Assembly: GCF_900637635.1 (NCBI RefSeq)
Contig: NZ_LR134383.1
Location: 640,501 to 704,500 of the forward strand
Reading direction: 5' to 3'
Length of the DNA stretch: 64,000 bases
DNA from: Legionella jordanis
GTDB lineage: Bacteria > Pseudomonadota > Gammaproteobacteria > Legionellales > Legionellaceae
In this document: positions 27,627-35,956 of the stretch, in pieces
Layout of the letters: each line of letters begins with the position of its first letter
How positions within the stretch are numbered: position 1 is the first letter of the stretch
Program-made: the position numbers and the translations under genes
The notes under the pieces: generated by a model
Databases searched by the model: none
What the model saw: the letters and a program-made list of their open reading frames with translations, nothing else
What the model was told of the DNA's origin: nothing

Positions 27627-29051
27627 ATGACCCTAGCAAACGATATCATCAGCTGCCGTACACCTGATTTTGACTTCTACACACGTCAGGGTGAATCCTT
27701 GGATGATATTGATGAATATGGTTTTACACCATTAATTGAATGCGCGATTACTAAACAAGCGCATATTGCTGAGCAGCTGATAGCACGGGGAGTTGACGTA
27801 AACAAACCGGATGTTACCGGCCGAACTCCGTTGCATTGGGCCGTGGATAATAATGATTTAGAGATGTCTCGGTTATTATTACAACACGGCGCCAATGCGA
27901 ATGCCTACACCCGCTCAGGTCTTGCTGTTTTGGTTTACCCGGTGTTAAGAGGTCAGGATCCACTTAAGCACTTGCTTTATCAGCATGGAGCCAAGCTCGA
28001 TTTCGCGCTGGATTTCATCAATGCCAAATTGATTGGCCATCGTTTTGAGCTTACGGGTGATGTTGATATCGTTAATGCTGAGGGTGAGTTTATTGAATTG
28101 GACTATGAAGGGTTTATTCTCGAATTTACCGTCGCCGTAATTAAAGATTCCTTAAGACGGTTCACCAGCAGTTATTCTACACGCCATCTTCGTGACCATT
28201 TTCCCTATTTATATGAAGTCATGGATGCTTTTTCGTTGGCGGGAGAATTATTAAAATTTCAGCATCATCAATTTTTAACGGATGAGCATAGGCAGCATCT
28301 CATGGGGCTTATCCGTTCGCCTATGCTGATTTTACCCGCTGCCAGCAGAGGCCATGCTTTGGGTTTTGTTCGCTATCATAACTGGTGGGCCAAGATAGAC
28401 AGGGGTGAGAACAGCTTAAAAGAAGGGAGCGTTAACCTATATCGCATCACCCGACCTGAGGAATTTAACCTTAAATTTATAGAAGAATTCCTGTATAGAA
28501 AACAAAGTCGCCAGTATTTTCATCAAGTCATCAATCGGAAACTAGGGTTGGTTCCTGTTTTGAAATTACCAATCACTTCGCAAATCGCAGGTAATTGTTC
28601 CTGGGCCAATATGCAAGCCATTGTGCCTGTTGCCTACGCCTTACAACAGCTCGAGAGTGGCGTAGATGTTGGCAGTTTTGACGGCAGGGTGGCCCTTGCT
28701 GTTTATGATACCTGGGTCGAATGGGATAAAGATCGCTCCCTTGATGATTGCATTCATCGCTTTTATTTGGCGAACCCCGTGCGCAAGGCCAGTTTTGCCT
28801 CCATATTAGGGGCAGTACTGTTTCAAGCCTGTGATTACCAAAACAGCCACCATGTTGAGCGTGCTGAAAAAATATTGACCATCTTAACGCTGCCTGAATA
28901 TTACTATATTCTCTACAGCTACCTTGAAGAATACTGCATTAAACGGCTAACTCGCCGCGGCAATAATTTGTTAAAGCTTTTGGACGATTGCGGTGTGAAT
29001 CCCAATATTGCAGTAACTCCTATTGCCACGGGCTTGAAAGATAGAACCTAA
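27627..29051 (+). CDS. ankH: Ankyrin-repeat protein, AnkH/LegA3-type Dot/Icm effector
   Basis: The 474-residue protein has ankyrin repeats at ~30-125 (DEYGFTPLIECA, TGRTPLHWAVDNNDLEMSRLLLQHGANANA, the latter split by a repeat boundary). The rest is a globular region. That region has, in order, GHALGF (His243), WWAKID (Asp258), TSQ (Gln319) and GNCSW (Cys324), the order used by CE-clan cysteine proteases. AnkH/LegA3 is one of the few effectors conserved across Legionella and combines ankyrin repeats with a cysteine-protease-like domain, and the length agrees. The symbol is given from recognition of this layout, not from an alignment. Confidence 0.8.
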   Translation: MTLANDIISCRTPDFDFYTRQGESLDDIDEYGFTPLIECAITKQAHIAEQLIARGVDVNKPDVTGRTPLHWAVDNNDLEMSRLLLQHGANANAYTRSGLAVLVYPVLRGQDPLKHLLYQHGAKLDFALDFINAKLIGHRFELTGDVDIVNAEGEFIELDYEGFILEFTVAVIKDSLRRFTSSYSTRHLRDHFPYLYEVMDAFSLAGELLKFQHHQFLTDEHRQHLMGLIRSPMLILPAASRGHALGFVRYHNWWAKIDRGENSLKEGSVNLYRITRPEEFNLKFIEEFLYRKQSRQYFHQVINRKLGLVPVLKLPITSQIAGNCSWANMQAIVPVAYALQQLESGVDVGSFDGRVALAVYDTWVEWDKDRSLDDCIHRFYLANPVRKASFASILGAVLFQACDYQNSHHVERAEKILTILTLPEYYYILYSYLEEYCIKRLTRRGNNLLKLLDDCGVNPNIAVTPIATGLKDRT

Positions 29052-29257
29052 CTCCCCTGGTTTAAGTCGCTCATGCAGCAATTTTTAAATGGGTTTTTTC
29101 TAAAAAATTGATAGAAAAGAAAAGAGCTCACAATCAGGACATTGAAAGCTGTAGCCCAAAGGCCTAGTAAAGGATCAAGCAAGAAAGCTACGAAGAGAAT
29201 TCCTAGAAATATTCCTTGTGCAAATAGAGTCAATAGCAGGGCTGTCAGTCTATTCAT
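29048..29257 (-). CDS. Small hypothetical membrane protein
   Basis: The 69-residue frame has two hydrophobic helices (~5-30 and ~32-52) and a basic, Cys-containing tail. The ATG has AGGA about 9 bp upstream. It converges with the ankyrin gene and overlaps its end by 4 bp. I do not recognise it; reality is supported only by hydrophobicity and a plausible start. Confidence 0.45.
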   Translation of the reverse strand: MNRLTALLLTLFAQGIFLGILFVAFLLDPLLGLWATAFNVLIVSSFLFYQFFRKNPFKNCCMSDLNQGS

Positions 29258-29461
29258 GATTCATCCTGAGTTTGCAAGAGTCTATTTATTATATGCGATT
29301 ATGCTCATGAATAGCTATTCAACCAAAACGCATTACTTTTTAGTCTTCTTTATTAAAGTTTGCTCTGTATGTATAATGTCAGATCTTTTCGCTCTTTTAA
29401 AATATTTTGAGTGCAAAAAGAAACATTAATGAGTTAATTTAGTCAACAGTGAGAAAATACG

Positions 29462-29716
29462 ATGTTCAGAAATTTTGGAAATAGCCCGAGTAATGCCAAT
29501 GGCAATGATAATGGTGAGCAAAGACGCCGTCTTGAAGAAAGAGCTAGAAGATTTAATGCGAGGGAAGTGTATCCGCAGAGTGCCTTTTTTACGCCGGTTA
29601 ACCCTCCTAACGTGGGTAATTTAGCGCAAGCACCCCTCCCTGCGATTCAGGAAGTGGACGAAAATAATGTAGCAAACACTCAAGGATATTTCGCGCCAGC
29701 CAAGGCTGGGAACTAA
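29462..29716 (+). CDS. Small hydrophilic hypothetical protein
   Basis: The 84-residue protein is Asn/Gly-rich at the N-terminus (NSPSNANGNDNG). An Arg/Glu helix follows (EQRRRLEERARRF), then a Pro-rich C-terminal half. There is no signal peptide or membrane segment. GTGAGAA lies upstream of the ATG, and a stem-loop follows the stop. The ~200 bp before it, back to the small membrane-protein gene, show no other gene. Family unknown. Confidence 0.55.
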   Translation: MFRNFGNSPSNANGNDNGEQRRRLEERARRFNAREVYPQSAFFTPVNPPNVGNLAQAPLPAIQEVDENNVANTQGYFAPAKAGN

Positions 29717-29740
29717 AGCGATAAGGTCTGCTTAATCTAG

Positions 29741-29766
29741 GCATTCCTCCTGAAAAGGAGGAATGC
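29741..29766. terminator. Stem-loop between convergent genes
   Basis: GCATTCCTCC-TGAAAA-GGAGGAATGC is a perfect 10-bp stem between the 84-residue ORF and the rne stop. It can serve both strands; neither side has a long T-run. Confidence 0.6.
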
Positions 29767-29791
29767 TATTAGTTAGGCATCATGGGCACGA

Positions 29792-31714
29792 TTAGTTGTC
29801 TTGGGATTCCTTATTGGCTGCTGCTTTTTTTTTTCCTTGATCAGCAGGCTTCATAGGGACGACGCGTGCACTGGATTGATTGCCCTGTGGTCTTTTTCTT
29901 TGCACATTACCAGAACTACGTTGTTGGTTGCCTGAACGGCGACGACGATTGCCTGAAGGTTGTCTTCTTTCCTGCGGGTTATGCGCGTGGGGTTGTTTTT
30001 GCTGCTGGACTGTTCCAGTAATCTTCTCCTGACGTCCTGGGGGACTGGTCTCAGCTGTGCCAAAAAGACTATTCCACAATCTTTTGATGAAGCTACTATG
30101 ATGAGCTTTTTCAGCGGCAGGCAGTGAAAAAGGTTTAACTGCGGGTTCATCGCGTTTTGCTGCATCTTCGGCACGAGTTAAACTGACTTCTGGCTGCTGG
30201 ATTAATGAGTAGCTGGGTTTTTTACTCTTGCCGACGTTGTCTTCTTTCAAACGAGTAATCTCGTAATGCGGAGGTTGCAAATAAGGATTGGCAATGATTA
30301 ATACTTCCACATTGTGACGTTTCTCAATGTTGAAAATGAACTGACGCTTTTCATTCATGATGAATGTTGCCATTTCTGGTGGCAGTTGTACTTGAACTTC
30401 AGCTGTTTTTTCTTTTAAAGCCTCTTCTTCAATCAGGCGTACAATGGATAAGGCATGAGATTGAATATTTCTCACCGTGCCTCTTCCTTCACAACGCGGG
30501 CAAACTTCTTGTGCGCTTTCACCTAAAGAAAGACGCAAGCGTTGACGAGACATTTCAAGCAAACCGAAACGAGAGATACGGCCCACCTGTATACGCGCTC
30601 TGTCGGCCTTTAAGGCTTCTTTTAAGCGATTTTCTACGTCCCTTTGATTTTTACTGGAGCTCATGTCGATGAAATCAATGACCACTAAGCCACCTAAATC
30701 CCTTAAACGTAATTGACGTGCAATTTCGTCAGCCGCTTCCAAATTGGTATTTAAAGCAGTTGTTTCAATGTCGGAACCACTGGTTGCTTTAGCCGAGTTG
30801 ATGTCAATTGAAACCAAGGCTTCGGTGCGGTCAATGACCAAGGCACCGCCAGAGGGGAGCGGAACTTCACGTTGGTAAGCCGTTTCTATCTGGCTTTCAA
30901 TCTGGTAAAAATTAAACAAAGGAACCGTGCTGTTGTACAGCTTGAGATTGGGTAGGAAATCCGGTTTAACCTGTTCAATGTATTGTTTGGCTTTAGTATA
31001 GGAAACGTGATCATCAATGATGATTTCGCCAATGGACTTGCGCAAATTATCGCGAATGGAGCGGATGATGACATCGCCTTCCTGGTGGATTAGGCAAGGA
31101 GCTAATTGATTGTGGTAAGCTTGCTTAATGGCTTGCCATTGGTTGCACAGCATATCCAGATCCGCTTGTAGCTCTTCCTGGCTTTTACCGACTCCTGCGG
31201 TGCGGATAATTAATCCCATATCATCCGGTAATTGCAAAGCATTCAGGGTTTCTTTCAATTCATCTCGGTCATCGCCTTCAATGCGACGGGAAATGCCGCC
31301 TGAATTCGGATTATTGGGCATCAGCACCAGATAGCAACCTGCCAAGGTAATGTAGGTGGTGAGCGCTGCCCCCTTGTTTCCTCGTTCTTCTTTGTCCACT
31401 TGCACAAGCAATTCTTGTCCTTCGCGGATTAGAGAGGTTATAGGGGGTTTGTGATCACCGAATTCTTCAGGGTTTTTACTGAGATACTCTGGCGCAATTT
31501 CTTTTAAAGGCAGAAAACCTTGCCGTTTTGCGCCATATTCAACAAATACTGCGTCAAGACTTGGCTCACGACGCGTCACAATCGCTTTGTAAATATTCCC
31601 CTTTTTCTTTACTTCCGTAGGACATTCAATGTCCAAATCATAGAGATGTTTATTTTTAACCAGCGCTACTCGGACCTCTTCGGTTTGAGTAGCATTTATT
31701 AGCATTTTTTCCAT
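29792..31714 (-). CDS. rne: Ribonuclease E, short C-terminal tail
   Basis: Endoribonuclease of rRNA, tRNA and mRNA processing. The N-terminal catalytic half is complete. It starts EKMLINATQTEEVRVALV, has an S1-type domain, the DNase I-like subdomain with VVIDFIDM and VSIDIN acidic residues, and the Zn-link CPRCEGRGT. The 640-residue length lacks most of the ~500-residue scaffold seen in E. coli. The tail is only an Arg-rich, low-complexity RNA-binding segment (RRQPSGNRRRRSGNQQR) with a basic end. A full RNase E-type degradosome platform is therefore unlikely or reduced. It is divergent from rluC, as in E. coli. Confidence 0.95.
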   Translation of the reverse strand: MEKMLINATQTEEVRVALVKNKHLYDLDIECPTEVKKKGNIYKAIVTRREPSLDAVFVEYGAKRQGFLPLKEIAPEYLSKNPEEFGDHKPPITSLIREGQELLVQVDKEERGNKGAALTTYITLAGCYLVLMPNNPNSGGISRRIEGDDRDELKETLNALQLPDDMGLIIRTAGVGKSQEELQADLDMLCNQWQAIKQAYHNQLAPCLIHQEGDVIIRSIRDNLRKSIGEIIIDDHVSYTKAKQYIEQVKPDFLPNLKLYNSTVPLFNFYQIESQIETAYQREVPLPSGGALVIDRTEALVSIDINSAKATSGSDIETTALNTNLEAADEIARQLRLRDLGGLVVIDFIDMSSSKNQRDVENRLKEALKADRARIQVGRISRFGLLEMSRQRLRLSLGESAQEVCPRCEGRGTVRNIQSHALSIVRLIEEEALKEKTAEVQVQLPPEMATFIMNEKRQFIFNIEKRHNVEVLIIANPYLQPPHYEITRLKEDNVGKSKKPSYSLIQQPEVSLTRAEDAAKRDEPAVKPFSLPAAEKAHHSSFIKRLWNSLFGTAETSPPGRQEKITGTVQQQKQPHAHNPQERRQPSGNRRRRSGNQQRSSGNVQRKRPQGNQSSARVVPMKPADQGKKKAAANKESQDN

Positions 31715-32423
31715 TGTTTACCCCAATAAAGGGCGCATTTCTTAAGGCAGATAGTGTAAGGATTTATTTTTTGTTATTGCAGTTACGTTTGTGCTAATTA
31801 CTCATTTCACGGATTGTCTTTTTGACTCCTGAATGCCAGGAGTTATATCTATTTAGCTACGATTGAACGCTTCTTTAAAAAACAAAAAATACTCACTTTA
31901 AGCATCCCAAAGACCATAGGACAGACCACATGCATGGTACCGCAAAATAGCGGCGCATACCGGTAGAATACATCAGTGCTAACAGATTTTGTGATGAAAA
32001 GGCTTGAACAATGGTTTTAAGCATGAGAAACCATCCTTTGCCTAAAACTCGCAAAATAAGTAAAAACGGATGTAAAGCATGTCTGACATGCGTGGGTATC
32101 TGATGAGTTCTTTTTCAATTTGGCTCTAGTTTTGGGTGCTTCCTTATATCATACACTTAAGGTAGCGCGTTTCATTTTTAAGGACCTAAGTCAATTATAC
32201 TATAATAGTAGCTCAACGGACTGGTTCCTGAATTGCCAACTGATGAAGGCAGAGGAAAGCTCGGGCACGTATTAGCTAATTACTCAAGATCCTTGGTTTA
32301 GCTGAAATTATTTAAAGCCAGCTATAAACTTTTTGTTTATACGTTATAATTCGGTCGCGCGAATATGCACGCAATGGTTAATATTATCAAAAAAAACAGT
32401 GTCAGCAAATAGGTTTTACATAA
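31715..32423. promoter_or_regulatory. 709-bp divergent rne/rluC region, long rne leader
   Basis: No credible gene is seen here. In E. coli the same interval carries a long rne 5' leader through which RNase E autoregulates. Visible elements are a hairpin ACTCCTG-AATGC-CAGGAGT (31825-31843) about 110 bp from the rne start, and a TATAAT on the plus strand (32201-32206) overlapping a TATAAT on the minus strand (32199-32194). A second plus-strand TTATAAT lies near 32345, about 75 bp before rluC. Promoter assignments are tentative. Confidence 0.4.
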
Positions 32424-33368
32424 ATGACTGAAGTACGCTATGCAACAATCGGCGCTGAAGAAGAGGGGCAACGCCTCGATAATTATCTGATGAAGGTACT
32501 CAAGGGTGTACCAAAAAGTCATATTTATCGCATAATACGGGCTGGGGAAGTTCGTGTGAATAAGAAACGAGCCCAAGCGGCCTTACGTTTGGTTGAAGGC
32601 GATATCGTGCGTATTCCCCCCGTGCGGGTTTCGGCCGCTAAGGAAATTTTCGTCGGTAACCGTTTAGGGAAACAGCTGCAAGACAGTATTATTTTTGAGG
32701 ACAATAGCCTTTTAGTGCTTAATAAGCCGGTTGGCATTGCTGTTCATGGTGGAAGCGGAGTCAGTTTAGGGGTTATTGAGGCCCTTAGAAAAACGCGAGA
32801 TGACCTGGCTTACCTTGAACTGGTGCATCGCCTGGACAGGGAAACGTCTGGTTGTCTGTTATTGGCCAAAAAAAGAAGTATGTTGAGAGCAATTCAGGCT
32901 CTTTTGGAAGCACGGCAGGTGGAGAAAACCTATTGGGCTTTGCTTATCAATTCCTGGCATGATAAAAAAAAGATTGTGGTTGATGAGCCACTTAAAAAAA
33001 ACATATTAAAATCCGGAGAGCGAATTGTGGTGGTGGACCCAGAAGGAAAGCCTTCGCAAACTTTGTTCAGGTTAATTGAAAATTATCAACAAGCCTGCCT
33101 GGTTGAAGCTTCTCCGCAAACAGGAAGAACTCATCAGATACGCGTGCACAGTGCCCATTTGGGGCATGCTATCATTGGTGATGAAAAATATGGTAACTCG
33201 CAATCCATGGCCAATTTACAAAGCATAAAACCCAGGCTTTATTTGCATGCCAGACGAATTCAATTTACCCTCAATGGCAAAAGTTACAGCTTCGAAGCTG
33301 ATTTGGATGAACGATTTAAAGAAGCATTAGGAACACTTCAAATGAGGAGCTCATTGACTCATGAATAA
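32424..33368 (+). CDS. rluC: RluC-type 23S rRNA pseudouridine synthase
   Basis: In E. coli RluC modifies U955, U2504 and U2580 of 23S rRNA. It has an N-terminal S4 RNA-binding domain (~15-75, RLDNYLMKVL...VRVNKKRAQ), then a RluA-family catalytic domain with HRLDRETSGCLLLAK (catalytic Asp). The QTGRTHQIRVH motif is present. The 314-residue length is normal. The position divergent from rne supports RluC over RluD. Confidence 0.92.
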   Translation: MTEVRYATIGAEEEGQRLDNYLMKVLKGVPKSHIYRIIRAGEVRVNKKRAQAALRLVEGDIVRIPPVRVSAAKEIFVGNRLGKQLQDSIIFEDNSLLVLNKPVGIAVHGGSGVSLGVIEALRKTRDDLAYLELVHRLDRETSGCLLLAKKRSMLRAIQALLEARQVEKTYWALLINSWHDKKKIVVDEPLKKNILKSGERIVVVDPEGKPSQTLFRLIENYQQACLVEASPQTGRTHQIRVHSAHLGHAIIGDEKYGNSQSMANLQSIKPRLYLHARRIQFTLNGKSYSFEADLDERFKEALGTLQMRSSLTHE

Positions 33369-34035
33369 GCCATACCGATTGGTGGTTTTTGATTGGGAGG
33401 GAACCCTAGGTGATACCCTAGGTCAAATTTTTCATAGCGTTGCCAGTGAAGCCAGACGTTTAAATTTTGGTGAAATTGATGAGCAACTGGCAAGGCAATC
33501 CGTTGATTTGGGGCTGGTTAAAGCCTTAAGGAAAGTCTTCCCCCATCTTAGCGATGATCAACATGAAGAACTGTTGCAAGCTGTCCAGCAGTCGTTGATA
33601 GCCCGCACCACCGAAATCTTTTTAATTCCCGGGGTCAGAGATTTTATAAACCGTTTGCATCGTGCAGGAATTGATGTAGCCATCGCCAGTAATAAAGGTC
33701 AGCAGTCCTTGCAAAGGGCATTGCATTTATCTGGGCTGGACAGCATTTTTAAAGTAACCCGTTCAGCGGGGCAAACGGCCGCGAAACCCTCCCCTGATAT
33801 GTTGCAGGAAATTCTCGACGAATTTGCCCTTGAAGTGCATGAGGCGGTGATGATAGGGGATTCGGTTAGCGATATTCAAATGGCACAAAGTCTTGGTGTG
33901 GATGCGCTTGGCGTTGATTTTTATCATCAACAAAGGGACGCCTTGCTCGCTGCGGGTGCTTTGGCAGTCTTTGACGATTATTGCCATCTTGCTGATTTTT
34001 TACAACTGCCAAAGGAGGGGAGCTCCTGTGAGTAA
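33361..34035 (+). CDS. HAD-family phosphatase with DWEGT motif I
   Basis: HAD hydrolase of the Gph/phosphoglycolate-phosphatase type. Motif I is FDWEGTLGDT (nucleophile Asp11), motif II IASNK, motif III in KPSPDML and motif IV IGDSVSDIQMA, with a helical cap between motifs I and II. The second acid of motif I is Glu13 rather than the usual Asp, which may alter catalysis or specificity. The gene overlaps rluC by 8 bp and pgsA by 8 bp, so the three form one unit. Substrate unknown. Confidence 0.88.
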   Translation: MNKPYRLVVFDWEGTLGDTLGQIFHSVASEARRLNFGEIDEQLARQSVDLGLVKALRKVFPHLSDDQHEELLQAVQQSLIARTTEIFLIPGVRDFINRLHRAGIDVAIASNKGQQSLQRALHLSGLDSIFKVTRSAGQTAAKPSPDMLQEILDEFALEVHEAVMIGDSVSDIQMAQSLGVDALGVDFYHQQRDALLAAGALAVFDDYCHLADFLQLPKEGSSCE

Positions 34036-34603
34036 TTTAACCAGTTTACCCAATCTGCTAACTTTACTGCGCATTGTATTGATTCCTATATTTATTATTG
34101 CATTCTATTTGCCCTTTGAGTGGGGGCATGCCGTTGCTGCGGCCATCTTTGCTTTGGCAAGCTTTACGGATTGGTTGGATGGCTATCTCGCACGGCGGTT
34201 GAAGCAAATGTCGCCCTTTGGCGCCTTTCTTGATCCCGTGGCGGATAAATTATTGGTGGCTTGCAGTTTGTTGTTGCTAGTCGGTGCCAAGCAAGTGGAT
34301 TACATTACCATTCCTGCCATAGTCATTGTTGGGCGCGAAATAGTTATTTCAGCTCTGCGTGAGTGGATGGCTGAAATTGGCAGCCGTGCCAGTATTACCG
34401 TCAGCTACATTGGCAAAGTGAAAACAACCGTACAGATGTTTGCTTTGGTGCTGCTGCTCGGATTTATACCCTCTCAATCCTGGTGGGGAGTATTAGGCTT
34501 TATCCTGCTGTACATTGCTGCCATTTTGACCATTTGGTCCATGGTTATTTATTTATCCATTGCCTGGCCGCAATTGATAAGAAGAAAATCAGTGGCACCT
34601 TAG
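34028..34603 (+). CDS. pgsA: CDP-diacylglycerol--glycerol-3-phosphate 3-phosphatidyltransferase
   Basis: Inner-membrane enzyme making phosphatidylglycerophosphate for PG and cardiolipin. The CDP-alcohol transferase motif is DWLDGYLARRLKQMSPFGAF followed by LDPVADK, with about five membrane segments. The GTG at 34028 is chosen as the start because AGGAGG lies about 12 bp before it and MSNLTSLPNLLTLLRI matches the family N-terminus. A longer frame reading back into the HAD gene is spurious. 191 residues. Confidence 0.94.
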   Translation: MSNLTSLPNLLTLLRIVLIPIFIIAFYLPFEWGHAVAAAIFALASFTDWLDGYLARRLKQMSPFGAFLDPVADKLLVACSLLLLVGAKQVDYITIPAIVIVGREIVISALREWMAEIGSRASITVSYIGKVKTTVQMFALVLLLGFIPSQSWWGVLGFILLYIAAILTIWSMVIYLSIAWPQLIRRKSVAP

Positions 34604-34759
34604 TCCAGAATCAATGTTCGGATTCCACAAATCCCTGGCCCTTATTTTATCAGCAAAACCTTATTCGTCAGCCTGTAATGATAAGGGCTGCAATCATATT
34701 TACATTGCGTACTGAAATAGACGATACTCCTTTTCCCTTTTCATCCAAATTTTTGGTTT

Positions 34760-34791
34760 AAAACTAAACGTTTTGCATAGTGTTTAGTTTT
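34760..34791. repeat. Inverted repeat after pgsA
   Basis: AAAACTAAAC and GTTTAGTTTT are exact inverse copies around a 12-base loop. The right arm ends in TTTT, so it may weakly terminate the pgsA unit. The remaining 34604-34759 stretch shows nothing I recognise. Confidence 0.5.
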
Positions 34792-34827
34792 AGAATAAAA
34801 AGTTAATAAAAAAATTAACTTAGCTTA

Positions 34828-34855
34828 TTGACAGAGTCCTAAATTACGGTAGAAT
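34828..34855 (+). promoter_or_regulatory. Sigma-70 promoter of the tRNA-Gly cluster
   Basis: TTGACA (34828-34833), a 16-bp spacer and TAGAAT (34850-34855) lie 16 bp before the tRNA-Gly 5' end. The -35 is a perfect consensus. Confidence 0.8.
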
Positions 34856-34871
34856 TGCAACCCGTAGACAG

Positions 34872-34947
<76 letters not shown>

Positions 34948-34951
34948 AATT

Positions 34952-34982
34952 AAAGCGACGTCGTAAGTCGCTTTTTTTTTTT
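34952..34982 (+). terminator. Intrinsic terminator inside a tRNA cluster
   Basis: AAAGCGAC and GTCGCTTT form an 8-bp stem around a 7-base loop and run into eleven T. It sits between tRNA-Gly and tRNA-Cys, 12 bp before tRNA-Cys. Confidence 0.85.
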
Positions 34983-34994
34983 ACGAATTACTTT

Positions 34995-35068
34995 GGCTGT
35001 GTGGCAGAGTGGTTATGCAGCGGCCTGCAAAGCCGTGGACGCCGGTTCGATTCCGGCCTCAGCCTCCA
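34995..35068 (+). tRNA. tRNA-Cys (anticodon GCA)
   Basis: The 74-nt gene has acceptor GGCTGTG/CTCAGCC, anticodon arm CGGCC-TGCAAA-GCCG, T-arm CCGGTTCGATTCCGG and encoded CCA. Confidence 0.95.
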
Positions 35069-35075
35069 AATAAAT

Positions 35076-35164
35076 GCCCAGGTGGCGAAACAGGTAGACG
35101 CAAGGGACTTAAAATCCCTCGGGAGTTAAATCCCGTGCCGGTTCGACTCCGGCCCTGGGCACCA
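35076..35164 (+). tRNA. tRNA-Leu (anticodon TAA)
   Basis: The 89-nt class II tRNA has a long variable arm, acceptor GCCCAGG/CCTGGGC, anticodon arm AGGGA-CTTAAAA-TCCCT and encoded CCA. The ~300 bp after it, up to the nsrR stop, contain no gene or repeat that I can support. Confidence 0.96.
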
Positions 35165-35462
35165 TTTATCGCGTCAGCCGGTTCACTCAACTAAAGGAAA
35201 ATCTCCATTTCCTGATGAAATCAACACCTAATCTCCCGCATGATCTTAACAGGCTTATCTTTCGCCTCTCATTGGGCTTTAGAATCATTACTTTCAACCC
35301 TTAAAAATCCACTAAACGGAACAAAACAAATAGCCATCAGGAATGCTGAAATCGATTGATGTGCTGAGTCTGCACCTGCGTAGACTGTTGTTACATTAAA
35401 ACCCTAGATTGTAGTCGTCGAAGTCGGGGGCAGTCCTGCAAAGATCTCAAATTCTAAGGCTG

Positions 35463-35903
35463 TTAAAATTTCTCAGTAGCAGAAAGCAAGCTTTTCAATT
35501 CTATTGGATTGTCCAGAATATCCGCCAAGCTGTATTGTTTTAAAATGGCGATGAAGTTTTCCTTTGCATCAAAAAGGATGCGCTTTAATTTGCATGCAGG
35601 CGCAATACAGCAATTTGCTTTTTCTTTGTTGAAACAAGGCACCAAATCAAAATGTGGCTCAAGCTTAATTATCAATTCCCCAAGGTTAAGATCCGCTGGG
35701 TTTTTTGCCATGACGATGCCACCACTTTTACCACGAAGCGTTCTGATTATGCCCATTTTTGCTAAGTTATGAATAATTTTTACCAGATGATTCGATGAAA
35801 TACCGTAGGCCTTGGCAATGTCATTAATGGTACATAGCTCTTTTTTAAGAGCAATGTATATCAAGGCTCTGAGAGAATAATCGGTAAATTGGGTTAACTG
35901 CAT
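35463..35903 (-). CDS. nsrR: NsrR, Rrf2-family nitric-oxide-sensing repressor
   Basis: The 146-residue winged-helix Rrf2 protein has HTH residues ~25-62 (TINDIAKAYGISSNHLVKII) and Cys90, Cys98/99 and Cys104 in CFNKEKANCCIAPACK. These match the three iron-sulfur cysteines of NsrR, which loses DNA binding when its cluster reacts with NO. It is divergent from the truncated-haemoglobin gene, whose promoter carries an NsrR-type palindrome. GGAG precedes the ATG. IscR is unlikely from the Cys spacing and the target site. Confidence 0.9.
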   Translation of the reverse strand: MQLTQFTDYSLRALIYIALKKELCTINDIAKAYGISSNHLVKIIHNLAKMGIIRTLRGKSGGIVMAKNPADLNLGELIIKLEPHFDLVPCFNKEKANCCIAPACKLKRILFDAKENFIAILKQYSLADILDNPIELKSLLSATEKF

Positions 35904-35927
35904 GCATCATCTCCGCAAATTCATGTC

Positions 35928-35956
35928 TTGACGCTTATTATTTCTTTTTATAACAT
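35928..35956 (+). promoter_or_regulatory. Promoter of the haemoglobin-reductase unit
   Basis: TTGACG (35928-35933), a 17-bp spacer and TAACAT (35951-35956). The -10 overlaps the NsrR palindrome, so bound NsrR would block RNA polymerase. Confidence 0.6.

Noticed and set aside
29142-29429. 95-codon plus-strand ORF after the ankyrin gene.
   Set aside because: It is largely antisense to the small two-helix membrane protein, with no ribosome-binding site and odd composition.
29430-29450. Tandem TTAAT motifs before the 84-residue ORF.
   Set aside because: The cores are 8 bp apart, unlike the 11-bp spacing of the three accepted sites.
32245-32290. GAGGAAAGCTCGGGCA resembles the GAGGAAAGTCCGGGC core of RNase P RNA.
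   Set aside because: The remaining conserved regions of rnpB are absent within the available ~150 bp before rluC and the core has mismatches, so it is probably chance.
32337-32576. Minus-strand hydrophobic ORF at the start of rluC.
   Set aside because: It overlaps the S4 domain of rluC on the other strand and has no start signal; it is a shadow frame.
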